A stretch of DNA of 23,307 nt from an uncultured Ideonella sp. (GTDB lineage Bacteria > Pseudomonadota > Gammaproteobacteria > Burkholderiales > Burkholderiaceae), in contig CAMLGG010000055.1 in assembly GCA_946479475.1 (NCBI GenBank), positions 1 through 23,307 of the forward strand. The letters run 5' to 3'. Each line of letters starts with the position of its first letter. Position 1 is the stretch's first letter. Under the pieces are notes generated by a model that saw only the letters and a list, made by a program, of their open reading frames with translations, searched no databases and had not been told where the DNA came from. Of this stretch, positions 7,999 to 16,068 are shown piece after piece. Position numbers and translations under genes: made by a program.

Positions 7999-8032
7999 AT
8001 GAAACCCCGGTGAAGGCAGGCCGGGATTTCAT
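7999..8032. other. 12-bp inverted repeat with one mismatch between pyrF and the histidine kinase
   Basis: atgaaaccccgg (7999-8010) and ccgggatttcat (8021-8032) can form a 12-bp stem with one mismatch and a 10-nt loop, about 50 nt after the pyrF stop. No T-run follows. It may be the 3' end of the pyrF transcript or an operator for the downstream kinase gene, whose start is 39 bp further on. Confidence 0.5.
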
Positions 8033-8070
8033 CGGACACTGACGGCACTACGGTTCAACAGGCGGCGTTC

Positions 8071-10965
8071 GTGGCCGGGAGTCACACCACGGAGGGATAC
8101 ACGTCGACCGCCCGGCAGCACTTCCTGCTGGGTGCGGCCGTGGCTGGCCTGGTGGTGGGCTTGCTGGCCGTGCTGCTGCCCGGGGATCTGCCGCTGCGCG
8201 CGGCTGTTCTGGGCACCGCAGCGCTGGCCGGCGCCGCACTCGCTTCGTGGCCGCTGTGGCGGGCCCTGGCCGAGAGCACGGCGGCCACAGAGGCCGCGAG
8301 CCAGCACCTGGCCGCCTGGCTGGCCGTCACCGCCCATGCGCACATCGAGCTCGACGAGGCCGGGCGCGTGCTCGGGTCCTCCTCCCGCCACGAGCCCTCG
8401 CTGTTCGGATCGTCTCCTCCGCTGCCTGACCAGCTGCTGTGGAAGCAGCCCGCGGCGCAGCTGACGCCGGCACAGGTCCAACGCCTGCGCGACGCGGTGC
8501 AGACCCGCAGCGCCTGGCCGGAGTTCGACTTCAGCTGGAGGGACGGCCGCGAGGCCCCGCGCCCGCTGAGCCTGGCCGGCGTGCCCCGCTACGACGCCTT
8601 CGGCCGCTTCGCAGGCCACTGGGCGCTGTTGCGCGACCGCCGGGCCGAGGTGCACGCGCGGGACGCGCTCAAGGCCACCGAGACGCGTTTGCACGACCTC
8701 TTCCGCCGCGTGCCCCTGCCGCTGGTGCTGCACCGCGGAGGCCTGGTGCTGGATGCCAACCCGGCCGCGGTGGCGCTGTTCGGCTATGGCGACCTGCATT
8801 CGATGCTCGGCACCGACATGCTGCTCGCCTACGCCGAGGGCCGGGACCGCGAGCGGGCGCGCGCGCGGCTGCACGAGGTCGCCGAGATGCCCCTGGGCCA
8901 GACGCTGCCCGCCACCGAGTACCGCCTGCGCCCGATGGGCGCTGCCGCCGATTCCACGCCGCTGATCGTGCAGGTCAGCAGCGCGCCGGTCGAGCTCGAC
9001 ACCGGCCGCGCGACGCTTTCGATCTACACCGACGAGACCGAGCGCCGCCAGGCCGAGCAGGCGGTGCAGCGCTCCGAGGCGTTGCTTTCGCACCTGGTAT
9101 CGACCAGCCCCGACGCGATCACGCTGACCGACCTCAGCAACGGCCGCTACGCGATGGTCAACCCCAGCTTCGAGCGCATCACCGGCTACCCGGCCGACGA
9201 GGTGGTCGGCCGCACTTCGGCCGACATCGCGATCTGGGCCGACGATGGCGATCGCACGAGACTCGTCGAGGCCATCCGCGCCCAGGGCACGGTGCAGAAC
9301 ATGGCCGCCACTTTCCGCGACCGGCATGGCCGCTTCGTGCAGATGCTCATGTCGGCGGCGCGCTTCGGCATGGACGGCCGGGACTACCTGGTGATCGCCG
9401 CGCGCGACATCACCGCCAGCGAACAGGCCCGGCTGGAGCGCGAGGCCATCCTCAACAACGCGTTGATGGGCATCGCCTTGACCCGCGACCAGCAGTTCAT
9501 CCTCGTCAACCCGCGCTTCGAGCAGATGTTCGGCTGGCCCGGAGGACTGCTGGTCGGGCAGCACGGCAGCGTGGTGTGGCCGACCCTGTCCGACCACCAG
9601 GCGGTCGGCCGCGAGGTCGGCCCGGCGCTGGGCCGCGGCGAGCAGATCGAGATCGAGCGTCCGATGATGCGGCGCGACGGCTCGATCTTCCTCTGCCGCC
9701 TGCTGGCCAAGGCGCTTTCGCCCACGCAGCCCGGGCGCGGCGGCACGATCTGGCTGGCCGAGGACGTGACCGAGAAGCGGCAGGTCGAGCAGGCGCTGGC
9801 CAAGGCCCGCGACGATGCCGAGGCCGCCAGCCGCGCCAAGAGCGCATTCCTGGCCAACACCAGCCACGAGATCCGCACGCCGCTGAACGCGCTGCTGGGC
9901 CTGGCCCGCCTGGCGCGCCAGCCGGGCGTGGACGAATCGCGCCGCCGCCAGTACATCGAGCAGATCAGCGACTCGGCCGAGACGCTTTCCGGCATCCTGT
10001 CCGACATCCTCGACCTGTCCAAGATCGAGGCCGGCAAGATGCACCTGGACGAGGAGCCCTTCGACCTGCACGGCCTGCTGCGCACGATGCACCAGGCGTA
10101 CGGCACCTTGGCCGACACCAAGGGCCTGGACATGTCGGTCGAGTTCGACGAGGACCTGCCGCCCGTCGTGGTGGGCGACCCGGTGCGGGTGCGGCAGATC
10201 CTCTCGAACTACCTCAACAACGCGCTGAAGTTCACCGAGAACGGCAGCATCCGCCTGTCGGTCCGTCGCACCCGGGCCGACCGCGTGCGCTTCGAGGTGA
10301 CCGACACCGGGCCGGGCATCGACGAGGCGCAGCAGTCTCTGCTGTTCCGCCCCTTCTCGCAGGCCGACGTGTCGCGCGCGCGGCGCGTCGGCGGCACCGG
10401 CCTCGGGCTTTCGATCTGCCGCCAGCTCGCCGAGATGATGGGCGGCGAGGTGGGCCTGGTGAGCCTGCCGGGCCAGGGCAGCTGTTTCTGGGCCGAGCTG
10501 CCGCTGGCGCCCGGCGACCACGATGCGCTGGACTCCGGCTCCAGCGGCTTCGGCGCCGACCCCATCAGCGGCACCCGCGTGCTGATGGTGGAGGACAACG
10601 CGGTGAACATGATGATCGCGGTGGCGCTGCTGGAGCAGTGGGGCGTGGAGGTCTCGCAGGCCGGCGACGGGCAGCAGGCGGTCGAGCTCGTCGAGCAGGC
10701 CGTCGCGCGCGGCCGGCCCTTCGACGTGGTGCTGATGGACGTGCAGATGCCGGGCATGAGCGGTCACGAGGCGACGCGCCTGCTGCGCCGCCATCACCCG
10801 CCCGAGCGCCTGCCCATCATCGCGCTGACGGCGGCGGCGCTGGTCTCCGAACGCGACCACGCGCTGGAAGCTGGCATGAACGACTTCCTCACCAAGCCCA
10901 TCGACGCTGCCCGCCTGCGCAACACGCTCGTGCGGGCGCTGCGCACACGCGACGTGGCGGCTTGA
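8071..10965 (+). CDS. Hybrid sensor histidine kinase with three PAS domains and a receiver (964 aa)
   Basis: Domains in order: two N-terminal transmembrane helices (about 18-38 and 43-64) with almost no periplasmic loop; a cytoplasmic region to about 200; PAS1 about 208-325; PAS2 about 335-448; PAS3 about 458-570; HisKA with the phospho-accepting His599 in NTSHEIRTPLN; HATPase with N box NYLNNALKF (713-721), G1 DTGPGID (from D745) and G2 GGTGLGL (774-780); and a C-terminal receiver with E841/D842, phospho-acceptor Asp890 in VLMDVQMPGM and Lys942 in FLTKPID. All catalytic residues are present. The signal is probably sensed in the membrane or cytoplasm through PAS domains. GTG 8071 is the first usable start after an in-frame stop at 8011. 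A GGAGGG at 8091-8096 is followed by no standard start codon, so the start is uncertain. No cognate response regulator is adjacent. Confidence 0.95.
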   Translation: MAGSHTTEGYTSTARQHFLLGAAVAGLVVGLLAVLLPGDLPLRAAVLGTAALAGAALASWPLWRALAESTAATEAASQHLAAWLAVTAHAHIELDEAGRVLGSSSRHEPSLFGSSPPLPDQLLWKQPAAQLTPAQVQRLRDAVQTRSAWPEFDFSWRDGREAPRPLSLAGVPRYDAFGRFAGHWALLRDRRAEVHARDALKATETRLHDLFRRVPLPLVLHRGGLVLDANPAAVALFGYGDLHSMLGTDMLLAYAEGRDRERARARLHEVAEMPLGQTLPATEYRLRPMGAAADSTPLIVQVSSAPVELDTGRATLSIYTDETERRQAEQAVQRSEALLSHLVSTSPDAITLTDLSNGRYAMVNPSFERITGYPADEVVGRTSADIAIWADDGDRTRLVEAIRAQGTVQNMAATFRDRHGRFVQMLMSAARFGMDGRDYLVIAARDITASEQARLEREAILNNALMGIALTRDQQFILVNPRFEQMFGWPGGLLVGQHGSVVWPTLSDHQAVGREVGPALGRGEQIEIERPMMRRDGSIFLCRLLAKALSPTQPGRGGTIWLAEDVTEKRQVEQALAKARDDAEAASRAKSAFLANTSHEIRTPLNALLGLARLARQPGVDESRRRQYIEQISDSAETLSGILSDILDLSKIEAGKMHLDEEPFDLHGLLRTMHQAYGTLADTKGLDMSVEFDEDLPPVVVGDPVRVRQILSNYLNNALKFTENGSIRLSVRRTRADRVRFEVTDTGPGIDEAQQSLLFRPFSQADVSRARRVGGTGLGLSICRQLAEMMGGEVGLVSLPGQGSCFWAELPLAPGDHDALDSGSSGFGADPISGTRVLMVEDNAVNMMIAVALLEQWGVEVSQAGDGQQAVELVEQAVARGRPFDVVLMDVQMPGMSGHEATRLLRRHHPPERLPIIALTAAALVSERDHALEAGMNDFLTKPIDAARLRNTLVRALRTRDVAA

Positions 10966-11059
10966 TCAGGGCATGAGCGCGTCCCGGCAAGCGAGGTGCA
11001 TGCCGGTGACTTGTTCAGCGGCCACAATCGCGGGCATTCAACGCCCCTGGAGACTGCCC

Positions 11060-11935
11060 TTGAATCGTGCCCACGCCCTCCTGACCCTGAGCCGCCGCTG
11101 CCTGCTCGCCGCCGCGCTGGCCGCCGCAATGCCGGTGATGGCCCAGCAGCAGGTGCTGCGCGTCACCGCCATCCCTGACGAAGCGCCGACCGAGCTCGCC
11201 CGCAAGTTCGCCCCGCTCGGCCAGTACCTCGAGTCGCAGCTGGGCATGAAGGTGGAGTGGACGCCGGTGACGGACTACGCGGCGGCGGTCGAGACGCTCG
11301 TCAACCGCAAGGTCGACCTCGCCTGGTTCGGCGGCTTCACCTTCGTGCAGGCCAGCGTGCGGTCCAACGGCAAGGTGATCCCGCTGGTGCAGCGCGAGGA
11401 GGACACGAAGTTCCGCTCGGTCTTCATCACCGATGCCGGCAGCGGCATCAAGACCCTGGCCGACCTCAAGGGCCGCAGCGTGAGCTTCGGCTCGGCCTCC
11501 AGCACCTCCGGGCACCTCATGCCGCGCCACTTCCTGCTGACCGCGGGCATCAAGCCGGAGGCCGATTTCAAGCACGTGGCCTTCTCCGGCGCGCACGACG
11601 CGACGGTGGCCGCAGTGGCCGCGGGCAAGGTCGATGCGGGCGCGCTGAACATCTCGGTGTGGGAGAAGCTGGTCGCCGAGAAGAAGGTGGACACCAGCCA
11701 GGTGAAGGTCTTCTTCACCACGCCGACCTACTACGACTACAACTGGAGCGTGCACGCCGACATGCCGGCCGCGCTGCGCGAGAAGCTCAAGCGCGCCTTC
11801 CTCGCGCTCGATCCCTCCAACCCCGCGCAGAAGGCCATCCTCGACCTGCAGCGGGCGACCCGCTTCGTGCCGACCGGGCCGGAGAACTACACCGGCATCC
11901 GCGCCGCTGCCGAAAGCGCCGGCTTGCTGAAGTGA
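11060..11935 (+). CDS. PhnD-like periplasmic substrate-binding protein of an oxyanion ABC importer
   Basis: I chose TTG 11060 because CTGGAG lies just upstream and the product then begins with a proper signal peptide (MNRAHALLTLSRR, hydrophobic core, cleavage probably after VMA at residue 28). An in-frame ATG at 10973 would put 29 non-signal residues in front. The mature protein is of the PhnD/phosphate-phosphonate-phosphite binding superfamily: LRVTAIPDEAPTEL, LGQYLESQLGMKVEWTPVTD, DLAWFGGFTFVQA, SFGSASSTSGHLMPR and the TPTYYDYNW segment. The overall wording of these motifs resembles a clade that databases label a putative selenate transporter binding protein (from memory, not checked). The real substrate, whether phosphonate, phosphite, selenate or other, cannot be told here. 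It is the first gene of a four-gene overlapping operon. Confidence 0.88.
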   Translation: MNRAHALLTLSRRCLLAAALAAAMPVMAQQQVLRVTAIPDEAPTELARKFAPLGQYLESQLGMKVEWTPVTDYAAAVETLVNRKVDLAWFGGFTFVQASVRSNGKVIPLVQREEDTKFRSVFITDAGSGIKTLADLKGRSVSFGSASSTSGHLMPRHFLLTAGIKPEADFKHVAFSGAHDATVAAVAAGKVDAGALNISVWEKLVAEKKVDTSQVKVFFTTPTYYDYNWSVHADMPAALREKLKRAFLALDPSNPAQKAILDLQRATRFVPTGPENYTGIRAAAESAGLLK

Positions 11936-12759
11936 CCGATAGCCCCGCTGTCCTGCTGCAGTCGCTGTCGGCGGCGGCTTCTCCGGCTTCGCGCGCCAAG
12001 GTGCTGCATGGCGTGGACCTGCGCATCGCGCCGGGCGAGCAGGTGGCGGTCATCGGGCCCTCGGGCGCGGGCAAGACGAGCCTGCTGCTGGCGATGGCCT
12101 GCGCCGTGCAGCCGCTGTCGGGAAACGTGCAGCTTTTCGGCGAGGACCCGTGGACGCTCGGCTCGGCCCCCCGGCAGCGGCTCCGCAGCCGCCTGCTGCT
12201 TGCGCCGCAGGTGCCGCCGTTGCCGCCGCGCCAGCGCGTGGTGAGCGCCGTGCTGGCGGGTCGCCTGCCGCAGCTGCCGTTGTGGCGCAGCCTCGGCGTG
12301 GCCTGGCCCGCCGAAGAGGCGGCCCGCGCCCACGCCGCGCTCGCGGCCTTCGATCTCGGCGACAAGCTCTGGCTGCGCGTGGACCGCCTTTCGGGCGGCG
12401 AGCGCCAGCGCGTGGGCCTGGCGCGCGCGCTGGCGAGCGAAGCGGCGCTTTGGCTGGTCGACGAGCCGCTTTCGGCGCTCGATCCGGCGCGCGCCGCGCA
12501 GGCCATCGTCAGCCTGCAGGACCGGGCTCGCGGGGGTGGGCGCACACTGGTCTGCACGCTGCACCAGGTCGACGTGGCGCTCGAGCGCTTCGGTCGCGTC
12601 GTCGCGCTGCAGGCCGGCCGCGTGGTCTACGACGGACCGGCCAGCGCGCTGGGGGAAGAGCAGCTCCGCTCGCTCTACCGTGGCGAGCCGACGCCGGGCG
12701 AGGCGCAAGCCGGGTTCCCGGACGAACAGGCGCGCCTGCCGCAGTCGCTGTGCCGATGA
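11932..12759 (+). CDS. PhnC-like ABC transporter ATP-binding protein (275 aa)
   Basis: This is the ATPase energising the importer. The start GTG at 11932 overlaps the upstream TGA by 4 bp. Walker A GPSGAGKT is at 42-49, a Q-loop lies in LLAPQVPPLPPRQ, the ABC signature LSGGERQR is at 153-160, Walker B LWLVDE at 173-178, and a switch His in TLHQVD. The region after the Q-loop (RVVSAVLAGRLPQLPLWRSL) is typical of PhnC-type ATPases. The C-terminal tail (SLYRGEP and beyond) is about 25 residues longer than the core. All ATPase motifs are intact. It is the only ABC ATPase in the window. Confidence 0.93.
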   Translation: MTDSPAVLLQSLSAAASPASRAKVLHGVDLRIAPGEQVAVIGPSGAGKTSLLLAMACAVQPLSGNVQLFGEDPWTLGSAPRQRLRSRLLLAPQVPPLPPRQRVVSAVLAGRLPQLPLWRSLGVAWPAEEAARAHAALAAFDLGDKLWLRVDRLSGGERQRVGLARALASEAALWLVDEPLSALDPARAAQAIVSLQDRARGGGRTLVCTLHQVDVALERFGRVVALQAGRVVYDGPASALGEEQLRSLYRGEPTPGEAQAGFPDEQARLPQSLCR

Positions 12760-13562
12760 TCGACCCGGCGCGCAATCGCCGGTGGCTGGCGCTGCTCGCG
12801 GCCCTCGTCCTCGCCTGGCCGCTGCTGGTCTGGTGCGAGTTCAAGCCCTGGACCCTGCTGGACCCGCGCAGCCTGCGCGCCACCACGCGCTTCCTCGCGA
12901 GCTTCGCCCCGCCGCGGCATGACGCCGAGTTCCTGTGGACGCTGGCGCGCGAGACCTGGCGCACGGTGGCCATCGCCACCGCCGGCCTCACGCTGGCGTT
13001 CGTGGTCGCCGTGCCCCTCGCGCTGGCGGCGAGCGCGCGCCTGTCGGTCAGCGCCATCGCCGGCCGCATGGCGCCGAGCCCGTTCGTCGCCCGCCAGGCG
13101 GTGCGTGCACTGCTGGTGCTGCTGCGCTCGGTGCCCGAGGTGGTGTGGGCCCTGCTGTTCGTGCGGGTGGTGGGCCTGGGGCCCGCGGCCGGCGTGCTGG
13201 CCATCGCCATCGCCTACGGCGGCATGCTCGGCAAGGTCTACGCCGAGATCCTCGAAAGCGCCGATGCCGGCCCGACCGACGCGCTGCTGCGCAACGGCGC
13301 CGGCCGGCTGCAGGCCTTCGTCCACGGCGCGCTGCCGCAGTGCGCCGACGAGTGCGTGAGCTACACGGTCTACCGCTGGGAATGCGCGATCCGCTCCTCG
13401 GTGGTGCTGGGCCTGGTCGGCGCGGGCGGGCTGGGACAGTTGCTCGACAGCGCGGCCAAGGTGTTCGCCGGCGGCGAGGTGGCGAGCATCCTGCTGGTCT
13501 TCATCGCGCTGGTGGCCGCATCGGATCGGGCCAGCGTGGTGCTCAGGCGGGTCATCGCATGA
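12756..13562 (+). CDS. PhnE-like ABC transporter permease 1 (268 aa)
   Basis: ATG 12756 overlaps the ATPase stop by 4 bp (ATGA). The N-terminus is basic (MIDPARNRRW), followed by about six hydrophobic segments. The inner-membrane permease EAA-type loop that docks on the ATPase is around DALLRNGAGRLQAFVHGALPQ. Other PhnE-like features are RSVPEVVWALLFVRVVGLGP and VLGLVGAGGLGQLL. It probably pairs with the next gene product as a heterodimeric channel. Confidence 0.9.
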   Translation: MIDPARNRRWLALLAALVLAWPLLVWCEFKPWTLLDPRSLRATTRFLASFAPPRHDAEFLWTLARETWRTVAIATAGLTLAFVVAVPLALAASARLSVSAIAGRMAPSPFVARQAVRALLVLLRSVPEVVWALLFVRVVGLGPAAGVLAIAIAYGGMLGKVYAEILESADAGPTDALLRNGAGRLQAFVHGALPQCADECVSYTVYRWECAIRSSVVLGLVGAGGLGQLLDSAAKVFAGGEVASILLVFIALVAASDRASVVLRRVIA

Positions 13563-14392
13563 AGGGCCGGACGAGCACCATGCCGCCGCGGCCCGCCCGC
13601 GGCCTGGCGGGCCCGCTCGCCGTCGCGGCGATCGCCGCACTGGTCGTCGCCAGCTTCGCCAGCCTGGACCTGCACTTCGGCGAGCTGCTGTCGCGCGAGG
13701 CGCTGGCCAGCATGGTGGCGTTCGCGATCGGCTTCTTCCCGCCGGCGGGCGAGGCGGATTTCATCGGCCGGGTTGCCCGCGGGGCGCTGGAGACCCTGGC
13801 GATGTCGGCGTTGGGCACGGCGCTGGCCGTGCTCGCCGGCATCGCGCTCGCCCTGCCCGCCAGCCTGCGCCGCGACCTCGCCGGGCTGCCCGACGCGCCC
13901 GCCACCTGGCCCTGGTGGCGCGGCCTCACCCGCCTGCTGCTGAACGCCCTGCGCGCCGTGCCCGAGCTGGTCTGGGCGACGCTGCTGCTGGTGGCCGCCG
14001 GGCTGGGGCCCTTCCCCGGCACGCTGGCGCTGGCGCTGCACACGGCCGGCGTGCTGGGGCGCCTGTTCGCGGAGGCGATCGAGAACGCGCCCGCCGGGCC
14101 GGCCCAGGCGCTGCGCATCCAGGGCGCCGGCCCGATGCGCGTCTTCGTCGTCGCCCAGTTGCCGCAGATCGCGCCCCAGCTGCTCTCCTACAGCCTCTAC
14201 CGCTGGGAGAACAACATCCGCGCCGCGGCGGTGCTGGGCGTGGTGGGGGCCGGCGGCCTAGGCCAGATGCTGGCCTTCCACCTGGGCCTGTTCCAGTTCC
14301 GCGAGGCCGGCACGGTGCTGGCGGCCACCATGGCGCTGGTGCTGCTGGTGGATGGGCTGTCCTACGGCCTGCGCCGGCGCTGGGCGCGATGA
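13559..14392 (+). CDS. PhnE-like ABC transporter permease 2 (277 aa)
   Basis: ATG 13559 overlaps the upstream stop by 4 bp; an alternative ATG at 13580 would drop seven residues. It is homologous to the preceding permease: RAVPELVWATLLLVAAGLGP, ALRIQGAGPMRVFVVAQLPQ (EAA-type loop), YSLYRWENNIRAAAVLG and VVGAGGLGQML correspond segment by segment. This points to an ancient tandem duplication of the permease gene, as in PhnE1/PhnE2 systems. It is the last gene of the overlapping set. Confidence 0.9.
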   Translation: MKGRTSTMPPRPARGLAGPLAVAAIAALVVASFASLDLHFGELLSREALASMVAFAIGFFPPAGEADFIGRVARGALETLAMSALGTALAVLAGIALALPASLRRDLAGLPDAPATWPWWRGLTRLLLNALRAVPELVWATLLLVAAGLGPFPGTLALALHTAGVLGRLFAEAIENAPAGPAQALRIQGAGPMRVFVVAQLPQIAPQLLSYSLYRWENNIRAAAVLGVVGAGGLGQMLAFHLGLFQFREAGTVLAATMALVLLVDGLSYGLRRRWAR

Positions 14393-14410
14393 AGCAGCCG
14401 GCCGTCCGCC

Positions 14411-14416
14411 GATAAT
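14411..14416 (+). promoter_or_regulatory. Candidate -10 box (GATAAT) for the amino-acid ABC genes
   Basis: GATAAT matches five of six consensus bases and lies 18 bp after the permease stop, 52 bp before the ATG of the next gene. No good -35 box is visible. It suggests the next block is a separate transcription unit. Confidence 0.4.
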
Positions 14417-14467
14417 CCCCGGCTTCCACTGACTCTCGCCGGGTCGCCAGGCGGCCCGCCCACCACC

Positions 14468-15292
14468 ATGCTGATCTCCCGTCGCGCCGCCCTGGCCGCC
14501 GCCCTGGCCTCCACCGGCTGGCTGCTGGCCGCCTGCAACAAGCCCGCGCCCGAGGCCGCTGCGCCGGCCGCTCCCGCCTCGGCCGCCTCGGTCGCCGCCG
14601 CGCCGGTCGCCAAGGTCTACACCGTCGGCACGGACCCGACCTACGCGCCCTTCGAGTTCCAGAACGAGAAGGGCGAGATCGTCGGCTTCGACATCGACGT
14701 GCTGAAGGCCGCCGCCGACAAGGCCGGCATCCAGGTGCAGTTCGTCTCCACCCCGTGGGAGGGCGCCTTCAACGCGCTGGCCCAGGGCGACCGCGACATC
14801 CTCGTCTCGGCCATCACCATCACCGACGAGCGCAAGCAGACGCTGGACTTCAGCGAGCCCTACTTCGAGGCCCACCAGCTGATCGCCGTGCCCGAGAAGT
14901 CCAAGGTCGCCAAGCTGGAAGACCTGAAGAAGAAGAAGGTCGGCGTGCAGACCTCGACCACCGGCGAAGAGGTGGTCGTCAAGCTGCAGGGCAAGACCAG
15001 CGACCTGATCAAGCGCTTCGAATCCGTGCCGCTCGCGCTGTCGGAACTGTCGGCCGGCGGCCTGGACGCGGTGGTGGCCGACAACGGCGTGATCGAGCAC
15101 TACGTGGCCAACAACCCGAACGCCAGGTTCAAGGCGGTGAACGACACCAGCTTCGCGCCGGAGATGTACGGCGTGGCGGTGCGCAAGGGCAACACCGAGC
15201 TGCTGCAGAAGATCAACACCGGCCTGGCCGCGATCAAGGCCGACGGCACCTACCAGAAGATCCACGACCAGTACTTCAAGGCTGGCCAGTAA
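14468..15292 (+). CDS. Amino-acid ABC transporter substrate-binding lipoprotein (274 aa)
   Basis: The N-terminus has twin Arg, a hydrophobic core and a lipobox (LLAAC) with Cys23 as the expected lipidation site. An Ala/Pro-rich linker then leads to a type-2 periplasmic binding protein of the polar amino-acid family (SBP_bac_3): YTVGTDPTYAPFEFQNEKG, ITDERKQTLDFSEPYF, DAVVADNGVIEHYV and GTYQKIHDQYF. It resembles GlnH/ArtJ-type proteins, but the specificity is unknown. No clear Shine-Dalgarno precedes ATG 14468 (cgcccaccacc). The matching permease is next, 21 bp downstream. Confidence 0.93.
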   Translation: MLISRRAALAAALASTGWLLAACNKPAPEAAAPAAPASAASVAAAPVAKVYTVGTDPTYAPFEFQNEKGEIVGFDIDVLKAAADKAGIQVQFVSTPWEGAFNALAQGDRDILVSAITITDERKQTLDFSEPYFEAHQLIAVPEKSKVAKLEDLKKKKVGVQTSTTGEEVVVKLQGKTSDLIKRFESVPLALSELSAGGLDAVVADNGVIEHYVANNPNARFKAVNDTSFAPEMYGVAVRKGNTELLQKINTGLAAIKADGTYQKIHDQYFKAGQ

Positions 15293-15313
15293 GCACCGGC
15301 AGCAGGCACGGCA

Positions 15314-16066
15314 ATGGATTGGCGTTGGGAGATCCTGCTGGGCTACGGCCCGCTGTTCGCGCAGGGCTTGTGGATGACGGTGCAGCTGGCCGTCATCGCC
15401 ACCCTGGCCGGGCTCGCTCTCGGGGTAGGCGTGGGCCTGGTCAATACCGACGCCCTGCGGCCCGCGCGCGGCAGCCTGATGCTGCGTGGCGGGTCGTGGC
15501 TGTTGCGGGCGGTGACGAAGGCCTACGTCACCTTCTTCCGCGGCACGCCGTTGTTCGTGCAGATCCTGCTCGTGCACTTCGCGTTGATGCCCGCGCTGAT
15601 CCACCCCGATGGCGGCTGGCTTCTCAGCGGCGAGGCGGCGCGCGAGTTCCGCCAGAACCATGGCGCCTTCTTCTCGGGCACCCTGGCGCTCAGTCTCAAT
15701 GCCGGCGCGTACATCTCCGAGATCTTCCGCGCGGGCATCCAGAGCATCCACGGCGGCCAGGCGGCGGCGGCGATGAGCCTGGGCATGACGCCGTGGCAGG
15801 GCATGCGGCTGATCGTGCTGCCGCAGGCCTTCCGCCGCATGGTGCCTGCGCTGGTCAACGAGACCATCGCGCTGATCAAGGATTCGTCGCTGGTCTCGGC
15901 CATCGGCCTTCTGGAGCTGGCGATGGCCGCGCGCACCGTGGCAGGCGCCTACTCGCGCTACTGGGAGCCCTACCTCGCCATCTCGGCCATGTACCTGGTG
16001 CTGACCTGGGCGCTGTCGCGCCTGGCCAAGCGGCTGGAGGCCCCGGCACACATTCGAGGCCACTGA
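15314..16066 (+). CDS. Polar amino-acid ABC transporter permease (250 aa)
   Basis: This is a His/Glu/Gln/Arg/opine-family inner-membrane permease. The characteristic segments are FFRGTPLFVQILLVHF, AYISEIFRAGIQSI, the ATPase-docking loop AAAMSLGMTPWQGMRLIVLP, and NETIALIKDSSLVSAIGLLE. About five membrane helices are seen. The segment after the first third (HPDGGWLLSGEAAREFRQNH) is an extra loop compared with short GlnP-like permeases, as found in the longer members of the family. No partner ATPase gene follows; a homocysteine methyltransferase begins 2 bp after its stop. It probably forms a homodimer and uses an ATPase encoded elsewhere. Confidence 0.93.
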   Translation: MDWRWEILLGYGPLFAQGLWMTVQLAVIATLAGLALGVGVGLVNTDALRPARGSLMLRGGSWLLRAVTKAYVTFFRGTPLFVQILLVHFALMPALIHPDGGWLLSGEAAREFRQNHGAFFSGTLALSLNAGAYISEIFRAGIQSIHGGQAAAAMSLGMTPWQGMRLIVLPQAFRRMVPALVNETIALIKDSSLVSAIGLLELAMAARTVAGAYSRYWEPYLAISAMYLVLTWALSRLAKRLEAPAHIRGH

Positions 16067-16068
16067 CG

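Noticed and set aside
8029..10860. A 943-codon open frame antisense to the histidine kinase
   Set aside because: Long but composed of Arg/His/Ala/Gly/Gln-rich sequence typical of antisense frames in high-GC genes; the sense frame carries complete HisKA, HATPase and receiver motifs.
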